From the NCBI RefSeq assembly GCF_000701405.1, contig NZ_JNIV01000034.1:1-43927 (forward strand): a DNA stretch of 43,927 nt. The letters are read 5' to 3'. The position numbers and the translations under genes are program-made. This DNA is from Deinococcus marmoris DSM 12784 (GTDB lineage: Bacteria; Deinococcota; Deinococci; Deinococcales; Deinococcaceae). The notes beneath the pieces were generated by a model. It was not told the origin of the DNA and ran no database searches. It was given only the letters and a program-made list of their open reading frames with translations. Of this stretch, positions 7,518 to 17,003 are shown one piece after another (within the stretch, counting starts at the first letter, position 1; every line of letters begins with the position of its first letter).

Positions 7518-8378
7518 TCACACCCCCTTTCTGGGATCGAAGACGTCGCGCAGGCCGTCGCCGAGCAGATTAAAGGCCAGGACCGTCACCAGGATGGCGA
7601 GCGCCGGGGCGCTGGAAGCCCACGGGGCCTGCGCGATGTAATTGCGGGTTTCAGAGACCATTGCGCCCCACTCCGGCGTGGGTGGTTGTGCGCCGAAGCC
7701 GATGAATCCCAGTCCTGCGGCGGTCAGAATAGCGTTGCCCACGTCGAAACTGCCCTGCACCAGCAGCGGGGCCAGTGAATTGGGCAGCAGATGCCGGAAG
7801 GCCACCCGACTTTGTGAACTGCCCAGCGCGCGGGCCGCCTCCACAAACTCGCGCTCACGCAGCGCCAGCACCTGGGCACGGATCAGGCGGGCGTAGGTGG
7901 GCCACGACACCACCGCCACGGCGATCATGACGTTGGTCAGGCTTGGCCCCAGTGCCGCCGAGATGGCCATGGCCAGGATTAGGCCTGGAAAAGCCAGAAA
8001 GATATCGGTGACGCGCATGATCACCTCGTCCCACCAGCCGCCCAGCAGTCCGGCAATCAGGCCCGCTGCCGAACCCACCAGCAGTGAGGCCAGCATGACG
8101 CTGACGCCGATGCCCAGCGAGATGCGCGCGCCGCTGAGAACCCGCGTCAGTACGTCGCGGCCCAGTTGGTCGGTCCCCAGCAGGTGTGCCGCAGACGGCG
8201 GGGCCAGTCGCACGGCCAGATCCTGCGTGCTGGGACTCCCCACCAGCAGCGGTCCCAGCACGGCCAACAGCACCAGCAAGACCAGCAGCATCAGCCCGAT
8301 CATGGCTCCACTGTTGCGCCGGAAACGCCGCCAGACCGCGCTGCCCGTGCCCCTCTCTGCAACGAGGGCAGCCGTCAC
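7518..8378 (-). CDS. dppC: Dipeptide-type ABC transporter permease (DppC/OppC)
   Basis: 286 residues with about six membrane segments and the permease coupling loop EAARALGSSQSRVAFRHLLPN. This is the second permease of a peptide/nickel-type (family 5) importer. The GTG start at 8378 overlaps the stop of the partner permease (GTGA), which implies translational coupling. The open frame continues upstream to 8534, but that part is only a shadow of the partner. Binding protein and both permeases are present but no ATPase follows, so ATP-binding subunits must come from elsewhere, perhaps from the second importer in this window. Confidence 0.9.
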   Translation of the reverse strand: MTAALVAERGTGSAVWRRFRRNSGAMIGLMLLVLLVLLAVLGPLLVGSPSTQDLAVRLAPPSAAHLLGTDQLGRDVLTRVLSGARISLGIGVSVMLASLLVGSAAGLIAGLLGGWWDEVIMRVTDIFLAFPGLILAMAISAALGPSLTNVMIAVAVVSWPTYARLIRAQVLALREREFVEAARALGSSQSRVAFRHLLPNSLAPLLVQGSFDVGNAILTAAGLGFIGFGAQPPTPEWGAMVSETRNYIAQAPWASSAPALAILVTVLAFNLLGDGLRDVFDPRKGV

Positions 8379-9382
8379 GAGAAGCTGATCCGGGGGTCGA
8401 AGAAGCCGTAGGCCAGATCCACCAGCAGGTTGACCACCGAGTACGCCAGTCCCGCGATCAGCGTGACGCCCATGACTGCCGGAAAGTCCAGACTGATGGC
8501 GGAGGTGGTGGCGTAGCCGCCGATGCCCGGCCATGAAAAGATCGTTTCAGTGAGAACTGCGCCTGTCAGTAGGCTGCCGAACAGGCTGCCCAGCACCGTC
8601 AGGACAGGCAAAGCAGCGTTGCGAACTGCGTGCTTGCCAATCACCCGTGCTGGGGTGAGTCCCTTGGAGCGTGCCGTGCGGATGTAGTCCTGAGACAGCA
8701 CCTCCAGCAGCGCGCTGCGGGTCATGCGGGTGAGGAGCGCAGCCGAGTACGCCCCCAGCACCAGTGCGGGCAGGATCAGGTGCCGCAGTCCGTCCCAGAA
8801 CACTGCCGGATCGCGGGCCAGCAGGCTGTCGATCAGGACCAGGCCAGTGTGGGTGGGCGGAGCCAGGCTGTAGACGTCCAGGCGGCCTGGTCCCGGGAGC
8901 CAGCCCAGGCGTTCATGGAACAGCGTCAGGGCCAGAATGGCCAGCCAGTACACCGGAGTCGCTCCCCCCAGCAGCGCGAAGGTCCGCGCCAGCAGGTCGG
9001 GTGGCCGCCCCTGATACAAAGCGGCGATCACCCCCAGCGGCAGACCGATCAGCACTGCAAAAACGACGGCCACCAGTGTCAGTTCCAGTGTCGCTGGGAA
9101 GAAAGCGCGCAGATCATTGACGATTCCGTTCTGGGTTCGCAGTGAGGTTCCCATGTCGCCGCGCAGCAACTGGCCCATGTAGATCACGTACTGCGTCGCC
9201 AGCGGTTTGTTCAAGCCATTGCGCTCGCGGAAGTCGGCCAGTTGTTCTTCGCGGGCGTTGTTGCCCATCGCCGCCGCCGCTGGATCGGAGGGCAGCGCGT
9301 GCGAGATCAGGAATGCGCCCAGCGTCACGCCCCACAGCACCAGAACCATCAGGGCGAGTCGGCGCAGAATGTAGGTCAACAA
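8375..9382 (-). CDS. dppB: Dipeptide-type ABC transporter permease (DppB/OppB)
   Basis: 335 residues beginning LLTYILRRLALMVLVLWGV, the typical DppB N-terminus (one membrane helix), with a periplasmic loop (residues about 35-95) and the coupling loop YIRTARSKGLTPARVIGKHA. The start chosen is the first of two TTG codons at 9382, because AGGAGG lies 5 bases upstream. The frame extends farther, but that part is not DppB-like. It lies 67 bases after the binding-protein gene and overlaps dppC. Confidence 0.9.
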   Translation of the reverse strand: MLTYILRRLALMVLVLWGVTLGAFLISHALPSDPAAAAMGNNAREEQLADFRERNGLNKPLATQYVIYMGQLLRGDMGTSLRTQNGIVNDLRAFFPATLELTLVAVVFAVLIGLPLGVIAALYQGRPPDLLARTFALLGGATPVYWLAILALTLFHERLGWLPGPGRLDVYSLAPPTHTGLVLIDSLLARDPAVFWDGLRHLILPALVLGAYSAALLTRMTRSALLEVLSQDYIRTARSKGLTPARVIGKHAVRNAALPVLTVLGSLFGSLLTGAVLTETIFSWPGIGGYATTSAISLDFPAVMGVTLIAGLAYSVVNLLVDLAYGFFDPRISFS

Positions 9383-9449
9383 TGGAGCCTCCTGAATGGG
9401 GAGGGGCGGCACGCCACCCTTTCGCGCGCCGCCTCCCGCAGTTGATGGG

Positions 9450-11054
9450 CTACTTCTTGCTGATTTTCTCGAACTGCACGTCGCCGTTGGCATTGCGGCT
9501 GAAGCCGGAGACACCTGCCTGAATCACCACGGGTTTGTAGGGCTGATACAGGATGGCGAAGGGGCCATCCTTGGCGAGCAGCGCCGTGAGTTGCCCGTAC
9601 TGTGCCAGTCGTTTGGCCGCGTTGGTCTCGATGGCCGCCGTCTGCGCGAGTTTGCTGGCCTGCGGGTTGTTCCAACCGTTGCGCCAGGCCAGCGATTTGG
9701 CAGCGTAATCGCTCAGCGGGGTGCCGTTGCCGTCGGCGTCGGGATAATCGGGACTCCAGTCTGCCTGGATCAGCGGAGCTTTCTGGGCGCGGTAGGTGGT
9801 GTACAGCTCGGAGTTGACCATCTGCTTGATGTTGGCCTTGATGCCGATCTTGGCAAGGTCCGCCTGAATCTTGGCGGCTAGATCCTGGCACGGCACCCCG
9901 CCTGAGCACGAGCCAGTACTCACCAGGAAGTCCACACTGAAGCCGTCCGCCTTGCCTGCCGCTTTCATCAATTCCTTGGCCTTGGCGATGTTGCTGGGGT
10001 AGTAGATCTTGGGGTCCGATCCAGTCAGGCCAATCGGGACGATGGTCTGCGTCTTGCGGCCCAGGCCCTGAAGCAGGCTATCGATTATGCCGTCCTGATC
10101 GACGGCGTACCGGACCGCCTCGCGCACGCGGGCGTCTTCAAAGGGCATGCCCTTTGCTGAATTCATGCCCAGGTACGACAGCATGAAGGTGTCAGTCTTA
10201 AGCGCCTTGAATTTAGGGTTGCTCTGCGCGGCCTTGAAGGCGTCAGGCGTGTAATTCCAGGCCACGTCGATCTCGCCGGAATTCAGAGAGCTTTGCTGCG
10301 CGGCGGACTCGGTCATGTAGCGCAGGATTACGCGCTTGATGTTGGGCGACTTGCGAAAGGCATTGGGGTTGACATCCAGCGCCACCTGCGCGCTGCGGTC
10401 CCAGCGGTTGAGCACGAATGGCCCGCTGCCTGCCGAATGGTCCTTGAGCCAGGCCGTGCCAAAATCCCCCTTGACCTCATGCGCTTTGGCCTCGGTTGCA
10501 TCTACCACGCCCGCCACGTTGAAAGTCAGCAGCGCCAGTACGATATTTGGGTTGGCGGTCTTGGGAATGTCCATGACCACCGTCTTGGCGTCGGGCGCGC
10601 TCAGTGACTTGGCAGTGATGTTCGCCACGTCGGTCAGGAGGAAGCTGGACGGCGTTTTCAACGCGATGACGCGGGTCAGGGAGTAAATCACGTCGGCGGC
10701 GGTGACAGGACGCCCGGTGCTGAATTTGGCGTCGCGCAGCTTGAAGGTGATCCGCGAGCCAGTAGCCGTGGGCGTGACCGTCCAACTCGATGCCAGGCGG
10801 GGCTTCAGGGTCTTGAGATCGTTGCCCTCATAAATGACCAGTGTGTCGTACAGGTTGCCCGCCACCAGAGAGCCACTGAACTCGTAGGACACGCCAGGAT
10901 CGAGGGTGATCAGATCGGAAAAGTCTCCGCCGATGACCAGGGTGCTTTGCCGTGCGTTCTGGGCGCTGGCCAGGGACAGGCCCAGGGAGAGCGCCAGCGC
11001 GAGACCCCGAGAGAAGCTATGAATTTTCTGAGCGGACGCAGTCTGCTGGGACAT
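9450..11054 (-). CDS. ABC transporter substrate-binding protein, family 5
   Basis: 534 residues of a peptide/nickel-type solute-binding protein. An N-terminal signal peptide (hydrophobic GLALALSLGLSLASAQ) directs export. The mature part begins near STLVIGGDFSDLITLDPG, with family landmarks TFKLRDAKFSTGRPVTAADVIYSL and GSGPFVLNRW. The ATG at 11054 has GGAG 6 bases upstream; two upstream in-frame starts lack one. First gene of the operon binding protein-dppB-dppC. Peptides are the default guess for the ligand. Confidence 0.9.
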   Translation of the reverse strand: MSQQTASAQKIHSFSRGLALALSLGLSLASAQNARQSTLVIGGDFSDLITLDPGVSYEFSGSLVAGNLYDTLVIYEGNDLKTLKPRLASSWTVTPTATGSRITFKLRDAKFSTGRPVTAADVIYSLTRVIALKTPSSFLLTDVANITAKSLSAPDAKTVVMDIPKTANPNIVLALLTFNVAGVVDATEAKAHEVKGDFGTAWLKDHSAGSGPFVLNRWDRSAQVALDVNPNAFRKSPNIKRVILRYMTESAAQQSSLNSGEIDVAWNYTPDAFKAAQSNPKFKALKTDTFMLSYLGMNSAKGMPFEDARVREAVRYAVDQDGIIDSLLQGLGRKTQTIVPIGLTGSDPKIYYPSNIAKAKELMKAAGKADGFSVDFLVSTGSCSGGVPCQDLAAKIQADLAKIGIKANIKQMVNSELYTTYRAQKAPLIQADWSPDYPDADGNGTPLSDYAAKSLAWRNGWNNPQASKLAQTAAIETNAAKRLAQYGQLTALLAKDGPFAILYQPYKPVVIQAGVSGFSRNANGDVQFEKISKK

Positions 11055-11276
11055 AAGGTTCTCCATTTGAAACACGGTCGAGTTGTACGGAACAGCGTCT
11101 AGGCCACGCTTCCTAAACCAGTTTCCAGAGAGAAATCGGTGGCTGAACTGAACGTGAAGTGGTTGGCATCAACATACTCCTTATCTGCTAGCCATGAGGT
11201 CAGCACTGAGGGTCAGGCAAGCGATGCCGTGTCGAGGCAGTCGTGGCACCAGCCTTGACGGATTACCGTTTCAAAT

Positions 11277-12065
11277 TCATGCCACCGTCTGCCGAGCGGT
11301 CTGCACGCTCCAGACGTGGCGCTTCAGAGCCACCTCCAGGCTCTGCTGGGTGTGTCGTTCCTCGGTCCGCAGCCGCAGCAAGGGCAGTCCGGCGCTGCGG
11401 AAGGCGGTGTCCTTCACCGCGTCCCGGTACTGTTGGGTGGCGTTGTCGTGGCTCGCGCCGTCCAGTTCGCTGGCAAAGGCTGGGCGGTGGTCCGGCAGCG
11501 ACACCACCAGGAAATCCACATGCTTGTCCCGCAGCCGGGTGTAGGTCCCCTGCCGCTAGTGTGGGGCCGCCGTGATCAGGAACAGATCGTTCAGGCGCAC
11601 GTTGGGAAACACGCGGTAGCCCGGCGGCAGCGCCTCTTCCAGCACCCGGAAGAACGCCTGCTCGCTGCGGCTGAAGAAGTAGCCCTTGACCTTGATGGGC
11701 AGGTGATCGGGGATCTCTGAGCGGACAGGGGGTGTGGGCTGATGCAGGCGAGTGGTGGCTGTCTGTTTCTGTGCCTTTGCCCAGGTGGACACTCCTCTGC
11801 CCTGTGTATCTGCCTGACGTACTGCAGCAGGGGTTGGCCGGGGAGATGACGCCTGCTGTGCCCGGACCCTAGCGAAGACCTCGCGGTCCAGATCGTCCAC
11901 TGGGCGTGGCGGAGTGGGGGCGGTGTGGTGCGGTGGGCGAATGCCCAGAGGCAGTTTGCTGACGCGCTGAAACCAGCGGACAAACATGGCCAGCCCGTAC
12001 ACCGAACCGCCAGCGACAAGCAGGGCAAAGACCAGGGCGATCCACTCTCCTAGATTCATCCCCAT
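11277..12065 (-). pseudogene. DUF2726 protein broken by an in-frame amber codon
   Basis: One frame encodes an N-terminal membrane helix (residues about 8-30), a Pro/Arg-rich linker and the DUF2726 domain (FFSRSEQAFFRVLEEAL, ELDGASHDNATQQYRDAVKD, RSAGLPLLRLR). DUF2726 resembles restriction-endonuclease-like folds. A TAG at 11556-11558 splits the domain after LFLITAAPH; the same frame continues RQGTYTRLRDKHVDFLVV after it. One base change (for example CAG to TAG) explains the break. If the stop is real, the product lacks the second half of the domain. Sequencing error, suppression or readthrough are alternatives. Confidence 0.8.
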
Positions 12066-12142
12066 CAGCTTGCCCGCTAGCGTCTGACACGGTTATTTCA
12101 AGACTTGATCATCACCACAACGTAAGCCCATAGCTTGAAGGA

Positions 12143-12170
12143 GGCTAGAATGGTGGCTACCATTCTAGCC
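12143..12170. promoter_or_regulatory. Perfect operator palindrome upstream of the Phd-type antitoxin
   Basis: Arms GGCTAGAATGGT (12143-12154) and ACCATTCTAGCC (12159-12170) are perfectly complementary, 12 bp each, with a GGCT spacer. The site lies 12 bases before the antitoxin start and contains a -10-like TAGAAT. Phd/YefM antitoxins repress their own promoters through such palindromes, so autoregulation is the likely role. Confidence 0.75.
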
Positions 12171-12182
12171 AGAGGTAATGCC

Positions 12183-12452
12183 ATGCGGAACGTTGGGATC
12201 AAGGAACTCAAGGACCAGGCCAGCGCCATTGTCGGTGCGGGCGAGGCCGTCATGATCGAGAAGTACGGGCGTCCCGTGGGCATGTACGTGCCGCTGCACG
12301 GCGGTCAGGGGAGCGACAAGGGCCAGGTGTACCAGTTGGCCGAGAATGTTCAGCGCCTGATGACCGAGTTGGCGACTCAAAACGGTCTGACCCCGGACGC
12401 CCTGGCTGACGAAATCGAGCGCCTGGCCACCGAGGACCAGAGGCCCCGTTAA
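12183..12452 (+). CDS. Phd/YefM-type antitoxin, apparently orphan
   Basis: 89 residues. The N-terminal half matches the Phd/YefM fold (NVGIKELKDQASAIVGAGEAVMIEKYGRPVGMYVPL), which binds operator DNA. The C-terminal half (LAENVQRLMTELATQNGLTPDALADEIERLA) would wrap a toxin. The start is the ATG at 12183 with AGAGG 8 bases upstream. No toxin gene follows: the next gene is a convergent VapC that has its own antitoxin. It is either a solitary regulator, or its toxin was lost or lies elsewhere. Confidence 0.8.
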   Translation: MRNVGIKELKDQASAIVGAGEAVMIEKYGRPVGMYVPLHGGQGSDKGQVYQLAENVQRLMTELATQNGLTPDALADEIERLATEDQRPR

Positions 12453-12467
12453 AACCGATCAAGGACT

Positions 12468-12484
12468 GCGCCTCTCGGAGGCGC
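12468..12484. terminator. GC hairpin between convergent genes
   Basis: GCGCCTC-TCG-GAGGCGC is a perfect 7-bp stem with a 3-base loop between the convergent antitoxin and vapC genes. It could serve both strands. There is no T-run, so efficiency is uncertain. Confidence 0.45.
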
Positions 12485-12518
12485 AACGGGAGTTGCCCTC
12501 TGCCGCCCGTCCCCGCCT

Positions 12519-12917
12519 TTAGCTCTTCAACACCTCTGTGCCCAATTTGCTCAGGTCACGGTCAAAGGTCACCACTGGAAAGGACAGACTCAGGCTCAGG
12601 GCATGCAGGTAGGCGTCGGCAAAATCGACATTCCTGGCCCCGAACACCCGCAGGGCCTCGCCCAGCACCCGGCCTTCCAGCGCCTCGACACCAGGGAGTG
12701 CCAGCACGTCCAGCAGGCCTGCCGCCAGGGCGGCCCGGTCCAGCTTGTAAAACGACTTCAGGGTGTAGACGCACTCTGCGAGAATGGCCGCCGGGATCAG
12801 CAACCGGATCTCCCCGGCGGCGGCCCGTTCAAACACGGCGGCGGCGCGGGGGGAGTGTTGCGGGTGGTCATCGAGCAAAAAGCGCAGGATCACGTTGGCG
12901 TCGGTCAGTACCTTCAA
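12519..12917 (-). CDS. vapC: VapC-type PIN-domain toxin
   Basis: 132 residues of a complete PIN domain, a metal-dependent ribonuclease. The expected acidic residues are visible: Asp in LTDANVILRFLL, Glu in LAECVYTL, Asp in VDFADAYLHAL and Asp in VTFDRDLSKL. The start is a TTG at 12917 that overlaps the stop of the antitoxin (TTGA), so the two are translationally coupled. All catalytic residues look intact. Confidence 0.9.
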   Translation of the reverse strand: MKVLTDANVILRFLLDDHPQHSPRAAAVFERAAAGEIRLLIPAAILAECVYTLKSFYKLDRAALAAGLLDVLALPGVEALEGRVLGEALRVFGARNVDFADAYLHALSLSLSFPVVTFDRDLSKLGTEVLKS

Positions 12918-13165
12918 GGCGTGTGTTTCCCGGCCACCGCTCCCTCAAACGCATCCCGCTCTTGGGCGCGGGTGGTGCCGGGGCGGGCCGCATGCCGGAA
13001 CCGTCCCCGCACCTCCGAGACTTTCGGCGCGCGTTCCACCACGGCGGTGAAGCCGTCTGCATTGACCTCCAGTCGCAGTCGATCCCCGGCTTGGAGATCC
13101 AGAGCGGTGCGGATTTCGGCGGGAATGGTGACTTGCCCTTTGCTACTCAAGGTGGTGTGCCGCAT
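12914..13165 (-). CDS. vapB: VapB-type antitoxin, SpoVT-AbrB fold
   Basis: 83 residues. The N-terminal swapped-hairpin DNA-binding domain is clear (TTLSSKGQVTIPAEIRTAL, LQAGDRLRLEV). The C-terminal tail (RFRHAARPGTTRAQERDAFEGAV) is the toxin-binding arm. The ATG at 13165 has AGGAGG 7 bases upstream. It sits first in the pair and should repress the promoter through the repeats upstream. Confidence 0.9.
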   Translation of the reverse strand: MRHTTLSSKGQVTIPAEIRTALDLQAGDRLRLEVNADGFTAVVERAPKVSEVRGRFRHAARPGTTRAQERDAFEGAVAGKHTP

Positions 13166-13175
13166 AGAGCCTCCT

Positions 13176-13215
13176 GCCTTACACTATATACTTGCCTTAC
13201 TTATTTAAAAGTAAG
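13176..13215. promoter_or_regulatory. vapBC promoter/operator region
   Basis: Two direct copies of GCCTTAC (13176-13182 and 13194-13200, 18 bp apart) and an inverted repeat CTTACTT (13196-13202)/AAGTAAG (13209-13215) lie just upstream of vapB, with an AT-rich ACTATATACTT between them. The spacing suits AbrB-type antitoxin binding; this is an inference. Confidence 0.5.
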
Positions 13216-13345
13216 TCGAAGAGTATCGCTATCCCCGTCAAGCACAGGTATAGTCGAAAATCATCTTCAGCGAAGGGCCGCGCCGTCAAGGCGCATTGAT
13301 GGTCCGCAATGCCCGTGCCAGTGAATCGCAGATGGTGCCCTTAAT

Positions 13346-16195
13346 CTATGCCACATAGCCCCCGACTTCCGGCACCTCGCGCACCTGGCCAACCCCTTCC
13401 ATCAAGCCCAGAATATCTTCGATGCGACTCTCGCCCACGCCCGTGAAGCTCCCAGCGATCTGCCCTGGCGTCAGTGGGCGAGCGCTGTCTTTGAGCAACT
13501 GGCGCACCACCTGGGACTGTTCCCTGGTCTTCTTGGGAAAGGCTGGGAGCCGAGTTGCGGCAGCGCTGGTCTCCACGGCCTCCACCAGCAGTCCCTGTAC
13601 AGAGCGGTCTGGATTCTGGTACTCGGGGCGCAGGTACTGCACGATGTCCTGGCGCTCCTCGGCGGCGCGCCGGGCGTTCAGGGCGGCCAGCTTTTCCAGC
13701 AGCTCCAGCGCACCCAGGTCAGCGGACCAGCCGTAAGCATCGGCCACCAGCGTATCCAGCTCGTCATGCAGGTCTTTCAGGGTTTTCACCAGACCGCGCG
13801 TGTTCACATCGCGCTCGGCGTCGGTCAGCGCCTCGCCTGCGCGCAACTTTTCCAGCACGTTGTAGAGGCCCGTCAGGGTCAGGTCTGGGTGTAGGTTCAG
13901 GCGCTGTTTGCGGTGGGCGTCCAGTTCCTCGGCTTTCTCGCGGATGGCCCCCTGCTGGGCAGGCGTGGCGGCGGGAAAGGGGAAGGTCTCAAAGCAGCGT
14001 GTCTTGTTGTAGCGCGGGCGATCTTCCAACGTACCGCCCTGAGCCAATGCCCAAACCACATGAATGCGGCTGCTCAGCACGCCCAGCACGTAGGCGTCGT
14101 CGTGTGCGACGGCCACGATCATGTTGTCCGGCAGGATGGCCGCGTCCAGAAATTGAAAGGTGCGGTGCTTGCTGGTTTCCACGGTGGCGATGTAGCGCGT
14201 TAAACCGTTAAGGGCCTTCCGCAACTCTGGGCGAGGCTTGCCGAACAGCCACCAGAGCTTCGCGTATCCTGCCCCATCTACGGACTGTGCCTTCGCGTCC
14301 CTTTCAGGCTTGACCGACTCTTTGAGATATTGATAGACCTCTGGGAACCTTGTCCGCACATCATTTTCAGTCAAACCGAACAGATCAATGACCATCACGC
14401 CACGCGAGGTCTGGTTCAGATCGCGCCCGTTGCGGTACTGGCGTATATGCTTCTCCAGACCCGGTATGCGGCCCAATCCCAGATCGGCGGCGTCGGTCCC
14501 CCTGAGTCCTGTCTTCGGATCAGGTTTGGACTGGCGAGGCACGATAAAGCCGTTTCCATGCAGCTTCACACCGGGATTGCTCAGGTCGCGCATTGCTTCT
14601 AACGCACCTGCCGCCGTCACGTCTGCCCCCACCGTCAAGTCCGGGTGAATCAGCCCCCTCCCTTCCTCCATCTCCACCTCGTACTCCCCGTTCTCACCCG
14701 CCGTTTCCTTCACCACGCGCTCGATCACGCCCTCACGCACGCCCCGGCCCACCACCGTCATGGCAATGCGGACCGCCGCGCCATCGGCCTCGTCCACCCA
14801 CGGATGGTCCGGCACGGCGTACAGCAGGCTCAGGGGCCGGGTGGGGCTGTCCAGCGCGGCCTCGATCACGCGGCGGTTGAAGGTCTGTTTGATGCTGTTG
14901 GTGGTCACGAACCCGAAGCGGCGTAGGGTGCTGGCGTCCATCAGTTGTGCGGCCTTGAACCACCAGTACATCACGAAATCGGCGCTGTCCGGCACGCCGG
15001 GGTGGTGTTTGCCGATCTTGTAGACCGTTCGCAGCGCCTTGACGTAGCCGTCGCCCAATGTCTCGCGCATGGGGCCAGCGCCGATAAAGGGCGGGTTGCC
15101 CACGATGAAGTCCGCGATGGGCCAGGAGGGCGCGGTGGGCGAGAGGTACTGCACGTCTGGCACGCGGGCGTCGGGGTCTGGCACCATTTGCCCAGTCTGA
15201 TTTTTCACCCGGCTCACGCCGTCCCAGCGGGTGGCCTCTGGGTTCACCTCCGTTTTCCGGTACTTCAGCACGGCGTCGGTCTGTCGGATGTTCTTGAACG
15301 CCTTCAGCACGGGTTCGGGGGGCGCAGGCCGCGCGTGTTTTCCACGGGCGTAGATCTGGAGGTAGCCGATCCACAGCACCAGACTGGCCACGCTGGCGGC
15401 GCGCGGGTTCAACTCTAGGCCCAGGAAGTTCTCGGGGCTGACCTCCAGCAGAGGCGCTTGCCCGCCCAGGCCCGTCAGGTAATCCAGGACCTCGGCCTCC
15501 AGCCCCTTGATCAGCTCCATGCTGACGTAGAGAAAATTCCCCGTGCCGCAGGCCGGGTCCAGCACCCGCAGCCCGCGCAAATCGGCCAGAAACGCCTCCA
15601 CCTGGGCCACAGCTTTCTGCCGCGCTTTGCCCTGTTTCTCGGCGCTGCTCTCGGCGGTGACCTCGCTCAGATCCTTTTCCACGGCCACCAGCACGCCGCC
15701 CCAGTCCTGGCGCAGCGGCTCGATCACCACGCGCTACCAGCCGTTCTACATAGGCGCGCGGCGTGTAGTGCGCGCCCAGGCGGTGGCGCTCGGCGGGGTT
15801 CAGCGCCCGCTCCACCAGCGTCCCGAAGATGCTGGGTTCCACCTGACTCCAGTTGCACTCGGCGGCCTCGATTAGCAGTTGCAGTTGCTGGGCATTGACG
15901 GGCAGTACCTCCACACTCTCAAAGAGTCCGCCGTTGAAATGCAGGATGTTGGCCCGCAGGAAGGTGCTGTAGCCGCCCCTGGCCATGTGGCCCCACAGTT
16001 CCCCGATCAGCGGCACGAATCCGGCCAGATCGGGACCGCCCTCGGCGTCCCGCAACGAGCGCAGGCCCTGAGTGAATTTGCCCCTGGGGATCAGGTCCAT
16101 GTCCTCGGCGAACATAGTGAAGATCATCCGCATCAGAAAGGCGCTGATCTGCCCGGCGTTAAAGGTGGGTTTGCCCTTCTCGTTACTCTCCCGGC
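13346..16195 (-). pseudogene. MmeI-like adenine methyltransferase, truncated and frameshifted
   Basis: A large SAM-dependent DNA methylase of the MmeI-like (type IIL/IIG) kind. SAM motif I is [10 protein letters not shown], catalytic motif IV is [10 protein letters not shown], and the C-terminal target-recognition region ends in the helical tail typical of the family. Two lesions are visible. The frame shifts near 15735, where [16 protein letters not shown] continues as [10 protein letters not shown] in another frame. The 5' end is lost at the IS6 inverted repeat at 16196, so the N-terminal region (nuclease in relatives) is absent. The downstream frame alone still spans about 790 codons including both methylase motifs, but it has no natural start. 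Confidence 0.85.
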
Positions 16196-17003
16196 GGTTG
16201 TGTTGCCTTAACTTGACCCACGGCAGACAGAGGGCAGGGGTGGCCTGAACTTCAGGCCACCCCTGCCGCGACGGTGAACCACGTCTGGAACGCTTGTTTC
16301 TGATTGCTTCTTCTCACTGCGGCGCAAACACTGGTGCGGGAATGATGGTGGAGATTGGTGATCCGGGCGTGCAAACTCAGGAATACTTGAGCGCGTTTCC
16401 GTCGTCTGAACCCCTGCTGACTCCGCTCCTGTCGTCGTGTGAAGCGATGTTCCTGCTCAATAACGTTGTTGCAGCGGGCCGTGGAGATCACCTCCTGGTG
16501 GTTGACGTCAGCCAGGCTCGGGATCTCTCGGATCGCGGCTCCATAACTCCAGAGCTGATCGGTGTGAATGACCTCTGGAACGTCGTATTCACCGAGCAGT
16601 CTGGTCAGGAAGGTCTTCGCGGCCTCGGTGTTGCGGTGGCGCTGAAGGAGAACATCGAGCACGAAACCGTGCTCGTCCACCGCGCGCCACAACCAATGGC
16701 GGACACCATCCACCGTCGTGCAGACCTCATCCAAGTACCACCGGGAACCCCGGCGGGGTTCCCGGTGACGCAACGCCTCAGCAAACAACGAGCCAAATTT
16801 CATACACCATTCGCGGAGGGTCTCGTGGCTGACTTGGATGCCGCGCTGGTGGAGTAATTCCTGAACGTCCCGGTAGCTCAGCGGAAAGCGGTGATAGAGC
16901 CAAATTGCATGCTGGATTATGGTCATCGGGAAACGGTGGCGGTAGGGCTTGGCGTCGGTCACGGACGGTCAGCCTATCCCACCTCGGTTAAGGCAACACA
17001 ACC
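16196..17003 (-). mobile_element. IS6-family insertion sequence, 808 bp
   Basis: Perfect 17-bp terminal inverted repeats GGTTGTGTTGCCTTAAC (16196-16212 and, inverted, 16987-17003) flank a single transposase gene. The size is typical for IS6. The expected 8-bp target duplication is missing: the left flank is CTCCCGGC and the right flank CTCAGCAT. Both neighbouring genes are cut exactly at the tips, which points to an IS-mediated deletion or recombination between two copies. Confidence 0.9.
16252..16962 (-). CDS. IS6-family transposase
   Basis: 236 residues with the IS6 N-terminus ([35 protein letters not shown]) and a DDE catalytic core: Asp in RWYLDEV, Asp in VIHTDQLW and Glu in NNVIEQEHR. 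The start is a GTG at 16962 ([11 protein letters not shown]); the next ATG is 12 codons later. It appears intact, so the element may still be active. Confidence 0.9.
   Translation of the reverse strand: MTDAKPYRHRFPMTIIQHAIWLYHRFPLSYRDVQELLHQRGIQVSHETLREWCMKFGSLFAEALRHREPRRGSRWYLDEVCTTVDGVRHWLWRAVDEHGFVLDVLLQRHRNTEAAKTFLTRLLGEYDVPEVIHTDQLWSYGAAIREIPSLADVNHQEVISTARCNNVIEQEHRFTRRQERSQQGFRRRKRAQVFLSLHARITNLHHHSRTSVCAAVRRSNQKQAFQTWFTVAAGVA

Noticed and set aside
14733..15730. Continuation of the 16133 methylase frame after the shift
   Set aside because: After about 15735 this frame becomes Arg/Gly/Ala-rich noise while the true domain continues in the other frame.
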